A DNA stretch of 38,199 bases from an uncultured Lachnospiraceae bacterium (GTDB taxonomy: Bacteria; Bacillota; Clostridia; Lachnospirales; Lachnospiraceae). The notes beneath the pieces were generated by a model. It saw only the letters and a program-made list of their open reading frames with translations, had not been told where the DNA came from and did no database searches. Positions 24,050 to 32,693 of this stretch are shown piece after piece. Position numbers and translations under genes: made by a program. The first letter of the stretch is position 1. Each line of letters begins with the position of its first letter. The stretch spans positions 1-38,199 of the forward strand of contig CAMOYC010000003.1 of NCBI GenBank assembly GCA_946629665.1, written 5' to 3'.

Positions 24050-24078
24050 TTGAATTTTAAAAGTGATTGGGATATATT
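24050..24078 (+). promoter_or_regulatory. Promoter of the 6S RNA gene
   Basis: TTGAAT (24050-24055), 17 bp, TATATT (24073-24078). The predicted start is near 24085, just before the 5' closing arm of the RNA. Confidence 0.7.
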
Positions 24079-24084
24079 AGAGAT

Positions 24085-24298
24085 ACATAAGCCTGGAATG
24101 TTCGAGAGCCCCTGCAATTTTGAACCTACATTTTTGATTTCGGGAATCTGATTAGCAGACAGATGGCATGCCTCTTTCGTGGACGTCAGAAATCTGGTTG
24201 ATGATACCCACCTGGCTGAGGCTAGGAATCAAAATAGCAGGATACGGCATTTTGGGCATGATCTTACTACCGTCCCACGATGCGTGGGACGGTTTTTT
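24085..24298 (+). ncRNA. ssrS: 6S RNA
   Basis: A 6S RNA of about 180-210 nt. It has the expected long hairpin closed by GCCTGGAATG (24091-24100) and CATTTTGGGC (24248-24257). The landmark GGAATGTTCGAGAGCC resembles GAGATGTTCGCAAGC at the same place in E. coli 6S RNA, and CCCACCTGGCTGAGGC and ATACGGCATT on the 3' side correspond to CACCTTGAACCAAGG and GGCGGCATCT. It mimics an open promoter and sequesters the housekeeping RNA polymerase, classically in stationary phase. Promoter and terminator are both present. The ORF track entry 24179-24361 is a shadow over it. Confidence 0.85.
24269..24298 (+). terminator. Rho-independent terminator of 6S RNA
   Basis: A perfect 11-bp stem, ACCGTCCCACG with CGTGGGACGGT, an ATG loop and a six-T run that begins with the last stem base. 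Confidence 0.93.
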
Positions 24299-24357
24299 CA
24301 TCATATATGGATTTTTCTTCGGAGTGCCCCGCAGAAAGGATCCATGAGGACTAAGTC

Positions 24358-25389
24358 ATGAAAAAACGTTTTTCTAATCTAAATCAGTTATTACTGGATT
24401 ATTTTAAAAAATGTAATGACGATCATATCAATGCATTCGGAGCGATGGCTGCATTCTTTATTATCATGTCGGTCTTTCCGATCATGATCTTTCTGCTCAT
24501 GATGACCCGGTATCTCCCGATTACCAAGGAGAATATCATCACTGCCATCACGGATGCGATGGGAGGCCAGACCAATTATCTGGTCAACGGTGTGATCAAT
24601 GAGATTTATCGGAAGACCGGTTCGACACTGCCCATGATGGCCCTGGTAGCAGGAATCTGGTCATCTTCCAGCGGCATGTACGCCCTGATCCTGGGTCTGG
24701 ATTCCGTGTACGACATTGACGAGACCCGGAATTATTTTGTGCTGCGGCTGGTCAGTATTATCTACACGGGCGTTTTTCTCCTTATATTTTTGGGAATGAT
24801 GCTGGTCTGGGTATTTGGAAACAGCCTGTTCAAGCTGGTGGAAAGTCATTTGCCCGCCTTTTACGACCTGGCAGAAGATTTTCTTGAGACGAGGACCATT
24901 GTCACTTTCCCCATCCTGACCTTTGTCTTTATGCTGATGTATCAGTTTGTGCCTTCCAGAAAGTCTAAGTTCATCCGGCAGCTGCCCGGGGCGGTGATCG
25001 CGACGATCGGCTGGCTGATGACCTCCTCTTTCTGTTCCTACTATGTGGATAATTTTCCGAATTTCAACTACATATACGGGTCCATGACCGGTATCATGAT
25101 CATCTTTTTGTGGCTGTATCTCTGTATGTGTTTTGTCTTTTACGGGGCAGAGGTCAATTATTTTTTTGAGAACAAGAAAAATTACCATAAACTGATCCGG
25201 GTGCTTCGTCCCAACTGGAACCGGCAGCGGAGAGCAAGAGAGGAAGAGATCCGCGGCGGAGATGCCCATTCTCCGGGTACGGTTCCGCCACAATCTGTGC
25301 GTCGACGAAGAAAAAACAAACAGAAAAATTCTCCTGAGTTTGAGGAGCTGGTAAAGCACAGGGTGGAAGAAAGAAAAAAAGCGGAATAA
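24358..25389 (+). CDS. YihY/BrkB family inner membrane protein
   Basis: A 343-residue polytopic protein with about six hydrophobic segments between residues 25 and 275, and a basic, Arg/Lys-rich cytoplasmic tail from about 280. Family marks include the early NAFGAMAAFFIIMSVFPIMIFLL, SSSSGMYALILGLDSVYD and the late GSMTGIMIIFLWLYLCMCFVFYGAEVN. The old name ribonuclease BN is wrong for this family, whose function is unknown. GAGGA lies 7 bp before the ATG. It is the first gene of a run extending to the PBP gene. Confidence 0.9.
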   Translation: MKKRFSNLNQLLLDYFKKCNDDHINAFGAMAAFFIIMSVFPIMIFLLMMTRYLPITKENIITAITDAMGGQTNYLVNGVINEIYRKTGSTLPMMALVAGIWSSSSGMYALILGLDSVYDIDETRNYFVLRLVSIIYTGVFLLIFLGMMLVWVFGNSLFKLVESHLPAFYDLAEDFLETRTIVTFPILTFVFMLMYQFVPSRKSKFIRQLPGAVIATIGWLMTSSFCSYYVDNFPNFNYIYGSMTGIMIIFLWLYLCMCFVFYGAEVNYFFENKKNYHKLIRVLRPNWNRQRRAREEEIRGGDAHSPGTVPPQSVRRRRKNKQKNSPEFEELVKHRVEERKKAE

Positions 25390-25409
25390 AGAATAAAATA
25401 AGGAATAAG

Positions 25410-26078
25410 ATGAATAACATGTACCATTTAGAAGAAAGACAGATCCGGGATATCACGGAATACATTTTTTTGCAGGATGAACTGAAACCTGCCGATGCGA
25501 TCTTTATTCCCGGTTGCCCTCGCCCGGACCACACTGAGGCGGCAGCAGATCTGTATCATAGAGGATATGCCCCTTTGCTGATCCCTTCCGGAGGTTTTAC
25601 CAAGCTGGAAGGCGGTTTTGCCGGAGTGAAGAAGGGGGCCGAAAAATACGGAGACGACTATAGCTGTGAGGCGGATTTTCTGGAAGCAGTCCTTCTGAAA
25701 AACGGTGTTCCTGCCCATGCCATTTTAAAGGAACGGCAGGCAACCTACACCCTGCAGAATGCAGAGAAAAGCCGGGAACTTCTGGAAGAAAAGGGAATCA
25801 GGCTCACTTCCGCGATCCTTTGCTGCAAATCGTATCACGCGAGGAGGTCCTACCTGTATTACAAAATGGTTTTTCCCGAACTGGAGATCCTGGTGCATCC
25901 GGTACCCATAGACGGAATTGACCGGGAGACCTGGTTTCATAGCCGCCGGGGCAGGGAGATCGTCCTGGGAGAACTTTCCCGGATGAGCGACCAGCTTCTG
26001 ATGATGGAAGGAAGAATTGATTGGGAAGGACAGATCGGCATCAGGAGGAAGATGGATGTATCATTTGATCATATTTGA
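25410..26078 (+). CDS. YdcF family (DUF218) protein
   Basis: A 222-residue cytoplasmic protein. The DUF218 pattern is visible: DAIFIPGCPRPDHTEAAADLYHRGYAPLLIPSGG (first strand-loop-helix), an acidic middle with CEADFLEAVLLKNGVP, then ATYTLQNAEKSRELL and AILCCKSYHARRSYLYY. Some members bind AdoMet (E. coli YdcF) and others (SanA, ElyC) act in envelope functions; this one lacks a membrane anchor. It starts 20 bp after yihY and overlaps the HAD gene by 23 bp. Confidence 0.88.
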   Translation: MNNMYHLEERQIRDITEYIFLQDELKPADAIFIPGCPRPDHTEAAADLYHRGYAPLLIPSGGFTKLEGGFAGVKKGAEKYGDDYSCEADFLEAVLLKNGVPAHAILKERQATYTLQNAEKSRELLEEKGIRLTSAILCCKSYHARRSYLYYKMVFPELEILVHPVPIDGIDRETWFHSRRGREIVLGELSRMSDQLLMMEGRIDWEGQIGIRRKMDVSFDHI

Positions 26079-26697
26079 TATGGATGGACTTATGTATGAC
26101 ACGGAACGTGTCATGGCAAGAGCATATCTTGAGACGACAAAGGAGTGGGGAGTCCGGTCACAGATGGCTGATTTCATGACCCTTGTCGGGTCGGACGGAA
26201 AGGCAATCTGCCGCAGATATCATGAGATGTTTGGGGCAGATTTTGACGCTGAAGGCTTGTACCGGGCCAGCGGCTTAAGAAAGCAGGAGATCCTCACCCG
26301 GGAGGGACTGCCGGTCAAGAAAGGCCTGCGCTTGCTGGTGGATGCCGCACACCAAAAAGGAATTCCCCTGGCAGTCGCCAGCGGATCGGATGCGGATGTC
26401 GTAACCCGGAGCCTCATGGAGACCGGGTATCTCCCTGATTTTGCGCTTGCATTTTCTTCTCAGCAGGTGAAGAGAGGCAAGCCTTTCCCGGATGTATTTC
26501 TGGAAGTGTGCCGGCAGATGGGGGTCGACCCCGCAGATACGCTGGTCCTGGAGGATTCCCCCAAAGGGATCCGGGCAGCGCTTGACGGGGGAATGGATGT
26601 GATCGCGGTGCCGGATATCCAGCCGATCTCCCGGGAGCTTAGAGAGAGATGCCTGGCAGTGGTGGAAAGCCTTGACAAAGTAATCTCCTATCTATAG
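26056..26697 (+). CDS. HAD superfamily phosphatase (beta-phosphoglucomutase-like)
   Basis: A 213-residue enzyme. ATG 26056 is preferred because AGGAGGAAG lies just upstream and MYHLIIFDMDGLMYDTE is the usual start of the family; the track start adds 13 unsupported residues. Motif I DMDGLMYDTE (nucleophile Asp at 9), motif II in VASGSDADV, the Lys in KRGKPFPDVF and motif IV LEDSPKGIRAA are all present, with the alpha-helical cap between. It probably dephosphorylates a sugar phosphate or nucleotide; the substrate is unknown. Confidence 0.9.
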   Translation: MYHLIIFDMDGLMYDTERVMARAYLETTKEWGVRSQMADFMTLVGSDGKAICRRYHEMFGADFDAEGLYRASGLRKQEILTREGLPVKKGLRLLVDAAHQKGIPLAVASGSDADVVTRSLMETGYLPDFALAFSSQQVKRGKPFPDVFLEVCRQMGVDPADTLVLEDSPKGIRAALDGGMDVIAVPDIQPISRELRERCLAVVESLDKVISYL

Positions 26698-26727
26698 AAT
26701 GAACTGACCGGGAGCAAGGAGAAGATC

Positions 26728-27981
26728 ATGCTTCATTTGATAAAAAGAATTGGGGATTGTATGGATGAAGACCTGCATCAGATCATCATCTCAAATCCCA
26801 GAAGATCATTGGAAATCAGAAAATATAATATAAGGCCTGTCCTGCTGAAAGGGAAGCTTCTGTTTCAGTCCGCGGCTTACACCGGGACCCAGGTGTTCCA
26901 TGAGAACCTGGACCGGGAAGCTATGCTTGCGAAGATGGAAGAGGTGATCCCCCTGTACAAGCAGGTGCAGGTGCAGACTGCAGGGATGGAATTTACGGCG
27001 CTGGTAGGCAAAAAGGGAAAGGCCGCTATCAAGATTAATAAAAAGGCCATTGAAAACAGCAAGGCAGCGACAGGAGAAGCGGATGCCGCAGACAAGCTCG
27101 CAAGGCTTTCCCACAACCGGAGCAAACATTATCTGCTTCCGGAAGGGGAGCCCGTTCCATTTTTGGTTGACCTGGGTGTAATGACCCGGGAAGGAAAGAT
27201 CGTCAAAAGTCGATATGATAAATACCGACAGATCAATCGCTTCCTGGAATTTATCGAGGATATCCTGCCCGGCCTGCCCGGCGGCAGAGAGATCACGATC
27301 CTCGACTTCGGCTGTGGCAAATCCTACCTGACTTTTGCCATGTATTATTATCTGCATGAGCAAAAGGGTCTTGATATCAGGATCATCGGCCTTGACCTGA
27401 AGAAGGATGTGATCAGGCGATGCAGCAGCCTGGCTGTCAGGTACGGTTATGAGAAACTGCACTTTTACGAAGGAGCGATCGAGGACTATCAGGGACTCAC
27501 GCAGGTGGACATGGTTGTCACCCTCCACGCCTGCGATACAGCAACAGATTTTGCCCTCTACAAGGCGGTAAACTGGGGAGCCCGGGTGATCCTTTCTGTA
27601 CCCTGCTGTCAGCATGAGCTGAATATGCAGATGGGCAAAGAAAATGCAGTAGCCGGGCAGTCAGATGATTTTTTCGGACCTGTCAGAGAATACGGTATCC
27701 TGAAGGAAAGATTCTGCGCGCTGGCTACGGACGGAATCCGGGCAAAGCTGCTGGAGAGTAAAGGCTACGAGGTGCAGATCCTTGAGTTTATCGATATGGA
27801 GCACACCCCGAAGAATCTTCTGATCCGGGCGGTGAAACCCTCTTCCGAAAAGGGCAGGAAGCCGGACCGGACCCGGGGCCAAAAGGATTCGGATGATACC
27901 GTCCGGGAATTTTGCCGGATGTTCGGTTTTAAGCCGACTCTGGCTGGTCTATTCGCCGAAGATAGGGAACAGGAGGCCTGA
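26728..27981 (+). CDS. Class I SAM-dependent methyltransferase with Methyltransf_32-like domain
   Basis: A 417-residue protein with AAGGAG 6 bp before ATG. Residues 1-160 are an accessory domain of unknown type, rich in Lys and Leu. The methyltransferase core begins near residue 185 with ILDFGCGKSYLTFAMYYYL (AdoMet motif I), then IIGLDLKKDVI and DMVVTLHACDTATDFALY, which is the hallmark of the Methyltransf_32/TRM13-like group and suggests an RNA substrate. VPCCQHEL adds a Cys pair that may be functional. It ends 2 bp before the 850-residue gene. Confidence 0.85.
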   Translation: MLHLIKRIGDCMDEDLHQIIISNPRRSLEIRKYNIRPVLLKGKLLFQSAAYTGTQVFHENLDREAMLAKMEEVIPLYKQVQVQTAGMEFTALVGKKGKAAIKINKKAIENSKAATGEADAADKLARLSHNRSKHYLLPEGEPVPFLVDLGVMTREGKIVKSRYDKYRQINRFLEFIEDILPGLPGGREITILDFGCGKSYLTFAMYYYLHEQKGLDIRIIGLDLKKDVIRRCSSLAVRYGYEKLHFYEGAIEDYQGLTQVDMVVTLHACDTATDFALYKAVNWGARVILSVPCCQHELNMQMGKENAVAGQSDDFFGPVREYGILKERFCALATDGIRAKLLESKGYEVQILEFIDMEHTPKNLLIRAVKPSSEKGRKPDRTRGQKDSDDTVREFCRMFGFKPTLAGLFAEDREQEA

Positions 27982-27983
27982 GA

Positions 27984-30536
27984 ATGAAAGAACTGAAAAA
28001 TATCATTATACATATTGTGGTGGGGCTCGTTGTGTTTGTTGGCGCCCTGGCCTTTTTCAATTATCACAATCTGAGGAGTCCGGGGGATGCAGCGGTGGAG
28101 ATGCCCAACCCCTCCTATCCGGTCCTGGAGATCGGGAACGAGATCAGCGATTATAATCTGATGATGGGCTACCGGGACAATATTGACCGGTCCCTGGTCC
28201 GCAATCAGGTGACTGCCTTAGACAGCTCCAAGGAAGTGCATCTGAAACTGCACCAGTACGGCCACGATATTACGGCGATCCAGTATGTCCTCTACCAGAA
28301 ATCGCCGGATGATCCGCTGGAAAAGGGGACTCTCAATAAATTGACTGATGAGGAAGACGGAGATATCCGGGAAGGCACTATCACCCTGACCAGCAACCTG
28401 AAAGAGGGAGCCAGCTACTATCTGCAGATGGCAGCCCGTCTTGATGATGATACAAAAATCTATTATTATACAAAGATCCAGTCAGCGGTGGGTTATCATG
28501 TGGAAGAATACTTTTCCTTTGCAAAAGAGTTCCATGAAAATCTTTTCAATGAGGTGGAGGGCATGGAGGCAAATGCGATCTTCCTGGAGCCCCTGGAGAA
28601 TTCCACAGATAATTCCCTGGAACTTGTTACGATCAATTCCAGTGTGGATGCAGTATTTTTCGGAAGCATGGAAGTGAATGAGGAAACCCAGCCCAGAATG
28701 CGTCTCAGGGAAATCAACGACACCTATGCGGTCGTGGAGGTGGACAGTCTGCTGTCCAGTCAGATCCGGAGCGGTGTGATCCAGTATTACGATATGAAGG
28801 AAACCTTCAAAGTCAGATACACTGCGGAGCGCATCTACCTGCTGGACTACCGCAGGACCATGGATGCCCGCTATAACCATGAGATCATCGATTCCTCGGA
28901 GAATACGATCTCCCTTGGCATCCAGGCTCAGGAGAACGTGGACTATATGTCCTCCGCGGAAGGGAAAAAAGTAGCATTTGCGGTGCAGGGTCAGCTCTGG
29001 TATTATAATTACCAGTCTTCCGATGTGTCCAGGGTCTACAGCTTCAGCTCCGAGAACACCGGAGATTTGAGAAATGATCCCAGCAACCACGGGATCAAGA
29101 TCCTTAAATTTAATGATGACGGAAATATGACCTACCTGGCCTACGGTTATATCAACCGGGGGGCCCATGAGGGTCAGAACGGCATACAGATCATGTCCTA
29201 TGATGCGAAATCCAACTCCAGCACAGAGATAGCATTTCTTTCCACCTCAGTTCCCTATGAGACCATGCGGGGGGACGTGGAGAAATTTGTTTATCTGAAC
29301 AAAAATAATGTATTTTATTGTATTCTGGACGGAGACCTGCATCAGGTTGACCTGAAGGAGAAGACAGATAAGATCCTGACCTCCAGGCTGGTGGAAGAGA
29401 ACCTGACCGCCTCTGTGGATCAGAGCCTGATCGCGGTGGAAGCCAGCCGGAATGTGGCAAAAAACCGGGAGATCAATCTGTACAACCTGGAAAGCGGCAA
29501 GAAGATCACTTTCCGCTGTAAAAAATCTCAGCGTATCCGGTCCGTCGGATTCCTGACCAACGACTTTATCTACGGGGTTGCTTCCGCCGATAACGTTGCA
29601 AGAAACAACGGAGGAACCGTAACTTTCCCGATGGCCAGACTGGAGATCAAAGATCCCTCCGGCAACCAGGTGAAAACCTACCGGAAGAAGGGATACTATA
29701 TCATGGAAACCGAGATCAAGGGCAATGTGCTCCAGATGAAACTGGGGAAGAAGAAAGGCAGCTTCTTCAAGACCACCTCTGAGGAGGATTTTATCCGCTA
29801 CAAGGAGGAGGATACCGGCGATCAGGTCACACTCACTTACAAGTATTCGACGGTTTACCGGAATCAGCTCTTCCTGAAGTTCCCGAATTATGTTTATATT
29901 CAGATCGAACCGGACCTCCTGATGACCAGGCATTCGGTGAATGGAAAGAGTTCTGGCATCATTCTGGAGAAGAGCGGAGACCAGGCCAGGGAATATTTTG
30001 TTTACGCAGCGGGAGAGAACAAGGCAACCTACACCAGCCTGGCAGAGGCCATCAGGGCCGCGGACAAGGCCCGGGGCAATGTGATCGACAATCAGGAGCA
30101 GACCCTGTGGAAGTGTATGTTCCCCTCCTATGCGATCGTTGCGGGCATGGATAATGTCACCAAGGTTTCGGACGACTGGAAATCTCTGGCCGGCTGTCTG
30201 ACTATGATCGGCGCGGTAAACGGACGTGAGATCGACACGGACAAGATCAGCGGCGCAGAGCAGAGCGTGGAGGAGCTGGTGGAAAGCTGCAGTGGATATC
30301 CTGCCCTGAACCTGACCGGCTGCAGCACGGATGAGATTCTCTACTACATCAGTCAGGGCAGTCCCGTGCTGGCTAAGTATTCCAGCAGCCGCTATGTGAT
30401 CGTCATGAGTTATAATTCGACCAAGATCCGATATCTGAATCCGGTTACCGGCAAGTCCATTGCAGATGACCGGGGAGAGGTGACCAGGAAACTGGAGAAG
30501 GCCGGTAATGTATTTTATACGTATCTTATGGAGTAA
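27984..30536 (+). CDS. Unassigned 850-residue membrane-anchored extracytoplasmic protein
   Basis: I do not recognise a named family. Residues 7-27 are a single N-terminal membrane segment (IIIHIVVGLVVFVGALAFFNY), so nearly the whole protein is outside. Residues about 320-660 contain repeated short beta-rich units (KKVAFAVQGQLWYYN, MTYLAYGYINRG, GVASADNVARN), suggesting a beta-propeller. The last ~150 residues resemble a C39-like papain fold: C738 in SLAGCLTMIG is where the catalytic Cys would be, but the expected His is R803 (SSRYVIVMSY) and the expected Asp is Asn (LNPVTG), so it looks inactive. It has AGGAGG upstream and lies 17 bp before a class A PBP, suggesting a role in peptidoglycan assembly. 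Confidence 0.8.
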   Translation: MKELKNIIIHIVVGLVVFVGALAFFNYHNLRSPGDAAVEMPNPSYPVLEIGNEISDYNLMMGYRDNIDRSLVRNQVTALDSSKEVHLKLHQYGHDITAIQYVLYQKSPDDPLEKGTLNKLTDEEDGDIREGTITLTSNLKEGASYYLQMAARLDDDTKIYYYTKIQSAVGYHVEEYFSFAKEFHENLFNEVEGMEANAIFLEPLENSTDNSLELVTINSSVDAVFFGSMEVNEETQPRMRLREINDTYAVVEVDSLLSSQIRSGVIQYYDMKETFKVRYTAERIYLLDYRRTMDARYNHEIIDSSENTISLGIQAQENVDYMSSAEGKKVAFAVQGQLWYYNYQSSDVSRVYSFSSENTGDLRNDPSNHGIKILKFNDDGNMTYLAYGYINRGAHEGQNGIQIMSYDAKSNSSTEIAFLSTSVPYETMRGDVEKFVYLNKNNVFYCILDGDLHQVDLKEKTDKILTSRLVEENLTASVDQSLIAVEASRNVAKNREINLYNLESGKKITFRCKKSQRIRSVGFLTNDFIYGVASADNVARNNGGTVTFPMARLEIKDPSGNQVKTYRKKGYYIMETEIKGNVLQMKLGKKKGSFFKTTSEEDFIRYKEEDTGDQVTLTYKYSTVYRNQLFLKFPNYVYIQIEPDLLMTRHSVNGKSSGIILEKSGDQAREYFVYAAGENKATYTSLAEAIRAADKARGNVIDNQEQTLWKCMFPSYAIVAGMDNVTKVSDDWKSLAGCLTMIGAVNGREIDTDKISGAEQSVEELVESCSGYPALNLTGCSTDEILYYISQGSPVLAKYSSSRYVIVMSYNSTKIRYLNPVTGKSIADDRGEVTRKLEKAGNVFYTYLME

Positions 30537-30553
30537 GATCCGGAGGCATAGTC

Positions 30554-32587
30554 ATGAGTAAGAATAACGAAACACGGATAAAACCAAAGAATAAAAGACG
30601 GTCCGGAAAAATGAGCTTGCGGACCCGTATTTTCAAGATATGGGGCTTCCTTCTCTTCCTTGCTGTGATCATCGTCGGAGCCTTCACCATGAAAAAAATG
30701 GTGATCCCTCTTGCGTCCATGTACGTGGATGCCGCCAAGCTGGTCCGGGAGAGTGATGCGGGCACTTTCAAGACAGAACAGACGACCATCATCTATGACA
30801 CCGACGGGCAGGAGATGAAGAAAATGAAGGGAGATAAGGATGTCTATTATCTTCCTTACAAAGACATTCCTGATTCGGCCAAACTGGCCATCATTGCCGT
30901 GGAAGACCAGAAGTTTACTTCCCACCGGGGCGTGGACCTGATCGGTATCACCAGGGCCATGCTTTCCCTGATTCTGAACCGGGGCGAGATCACCATGGGC
31001 GGCAGCACGATCACCCAACAGCTCGCCAAGGTCGTCTTCCTGAATTATGAGCGGACTTACAGCAGAAAGCTGAAAGAAATATTTATCGCTATGCAGCTGG
31101 AACAGAAGTACTCCAAGGAGGAGATCCTGGAATTCTATCTGAACAATGTGTATTTTGCCAACAGCTTTTACGGGATCGAGGCTGCGGCGGAAGGGTACTT
31201 TAATAAGGAGGCGAAAGATCTGACGATCTCGGAGATTGCCTTTTTGTGTGCCATCCCCAACAGCCCGAGCCGCTATGACCCCTACAGTGACCTGAATGCG
31301 ACCCTGCAGCGAAGGGACCATATCCTGCGGAATATGCATAAAGAAGATTATATCAGTGATGCTCAGTATAATAAGTCTGTTGCTGAAGAGATCACGGTCC
31401 AGAGAAAGAATGACAGTACCTCCAACGATTATGCCCAGACTTACATCATCCGCTGCGCAACGGAAGCGCTGATGCGGGCGGAGGGATTTGAGTTCCGGAC
31501 GGTCTTTGGAAGTGATGACGAAAAAGAACTCTACGACCAGGAATACAGCGAGCTCTATGATACATGCAGGCAGAGCCTCAATACCGCTGGTTACCGGATC
31601 TACACATCCATCGACAGCCGGCAGCAGGAACTTCTGCAGGATTCCGTATCCAGCCAGCTTTCCATGTTTACCGAGAAGTCGGACGACGGTGTCTTCAAGG
31701 TGCAGGGAGCCGCGGTATGTATTGATAATGACAGCGGCATGGTCACGGCGATCGTCGGCGGCCGGGAGGAAGACCAGGAAGGTTATGGTCTGAACCGTGC
31801 TTACCAGAGCTACCGGCAGCCGGGCTCGGTGATCAAGCCGATCCTGGTATATACTCCTGCTCTGGAGAATGGATATACGCCGGACTCTACGCTGGATGAT
31901 AACCGGATGACCGGCACGGATTCCGTATCCAATGCAGGCTATGTCTATCTGGGTCATATTTCCTTGAGAAAAGCGGTGGAAGTATCCAGTAATGTAGCCA
32001 CTTACCGGCTCTATCAGGAACTGGGATCCGCAAAGTGCATGAAGTACCTGGAGGCACTGAAGTTCAAAGGACTGGACCCCAAGGATTACCGTTATGATAC
32101 GACCTGCCTTGGCGGATTTACCACCGGCGTGACCGGAGTGGAGATGGCGGCAAGCTATGCTACTCTGGCGAACGACGGTATCTACCGATCACCGGATTGT
32201 ATCGAGAAGATCACGGATGCCCAGGGAAATGAGCTGGTATCCTACGAACCGGGCGATACCCAGATCTATAAGGCGAACGCAGCCCGCCAGATGACGGACG
32301 TGCTGGAGACCTGCGTTACTTCCGGATCCGCTACAGCCCATGTGTGTCAGCTTGATGTGGATATGCCGGCAGCCTGCAAGACCGGAACCACTTCCGACTA
32401 TGTGGACGGATGGCTCTGCGGCTACACCCCTTATTACACCACAGCTGTCTGGGTCGGAAAGGATATCTATCAGCCGGTGGACAATCTGAAGGGAAATACC
32501 TATCCGGCAGATATCTGGAAGAACTATATGGATAAGATCCACCAGGGTCTTGCCCGAAAAGAATTCAATGATGCCGTAGACCAGTAA
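30554..32587 (+). CDS. Class A penicillin-binding protein (PBP1A family)
   Basis: A 677-residue bifunctional peptidoglycan synthase. A basic cytoplasmic N-terminus is followed by one membrane helix (about 29-50). The GT51 glycosyltransferase domain has catalytic E117 in VEDQKFTSHRG and GGSTITQQLAK. The transpeptidase domain has S425-x-x-K in QPGSVIKP, SSN at 478-480 and KTG at 609-611. All catalytic motifs are intact. The middle carries an acidic insert between the domains. CGGAGG precedes the ATG by 8 bp. It is the final gene of the yihY-to-PBP run and directly follows the 850-residue protein, which is a candidate accessory factor. Confidence 0.95.
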   Translation: MSKNNETRIKPKNKRRSGKMSLRTRIFKIWGFLLFLAVIIVGAFTMKKMVIPLASMYVDAAKLVRESDAGTFKTEQTTIIYDTDGQEMKKMKGDKDVYYLPYKDIPDSAKLAIIAVEDQKFTSHRGVDLIGITRAMLSLILNRGEITMGGSTITQQLAKVVFLNYERTYSRKLKEIFIAMQLEQKYSKEEILEFYLNNVYFANSFYGIEAAAEGYFNKEAKDLTISEIAFLCAIPNSPSRYDPYSDLNATLQRRDHILRNMHKEDYISDAQYNKSVAEEITVQRKNDSTSNDYAQTYIIRCATEALMRAEGFEFRTVFGSDDEKELYDQEYSELYDTCRQSLNTAGYRIYTSIDSRQQELLQDSVSSQLSMFTEKSDDGVFKVQGAAVCIDNDSGMVTAIVGGREEDQEGYGLNRAYQSYRQPGSVIKPILVYTPALENGYTPDSTLDDNRMTGTDSVSNAGYVYLGHISLRKAVEVSSNVATYRLYQELGSAKCMKYLEALKFKGLDPKDYRYDTTCLGGFTTGVTGVEMAASYATLANDGIYRSPDCIEKITDAQGNELVSYEPGDTQIYKANAARQMTDVLETCVTSGSATAHVCQLDVDMPAACKTGTTSDYVDGWLCGYTPYYTTAVWVGKDIYQPVDNLKGNTYPADIWKNYMDKIHQGLARKEFNDAVDQ

Positions 32588-32610
32588 TCTGGTTTTGAAT
32601 GGAATAACAA

Positions 32611-32660
32611 AAAAGCAGCGGGCCCGTGTTCCGATGAAGGACAGCGGAGCCGCTGCTTTT
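32611..32660. terminator. Bidirectional terminator between the PBP and PRPP synthetase genes
   Basis: AAAAGCAGCGG and CCGCTGCTTTT form a perfect 11-bp stem with a 28-base loop, flanked by A-rich and T-rich sequence on each side. It serves both convergent genes. Confidence 0.85.
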
Positions 32661-32693
32661 GTTATGTAGGATATTAATTATGAGCGAAGGAGT

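Noticed and set aside
24179-24361. 60-residue ORF in the yihY upstream gap
   Set aside because: It lies across the 6S RNA and its terminator; no ribosome site.
30515-31957. 480-residue minus-strand ORF antisense to the PBP gene
   Set aside because: It is a shadow of the PBP coding frame: no ribosome site, no recognisable domain, and the plus-strand gene has all catalytic motifs.
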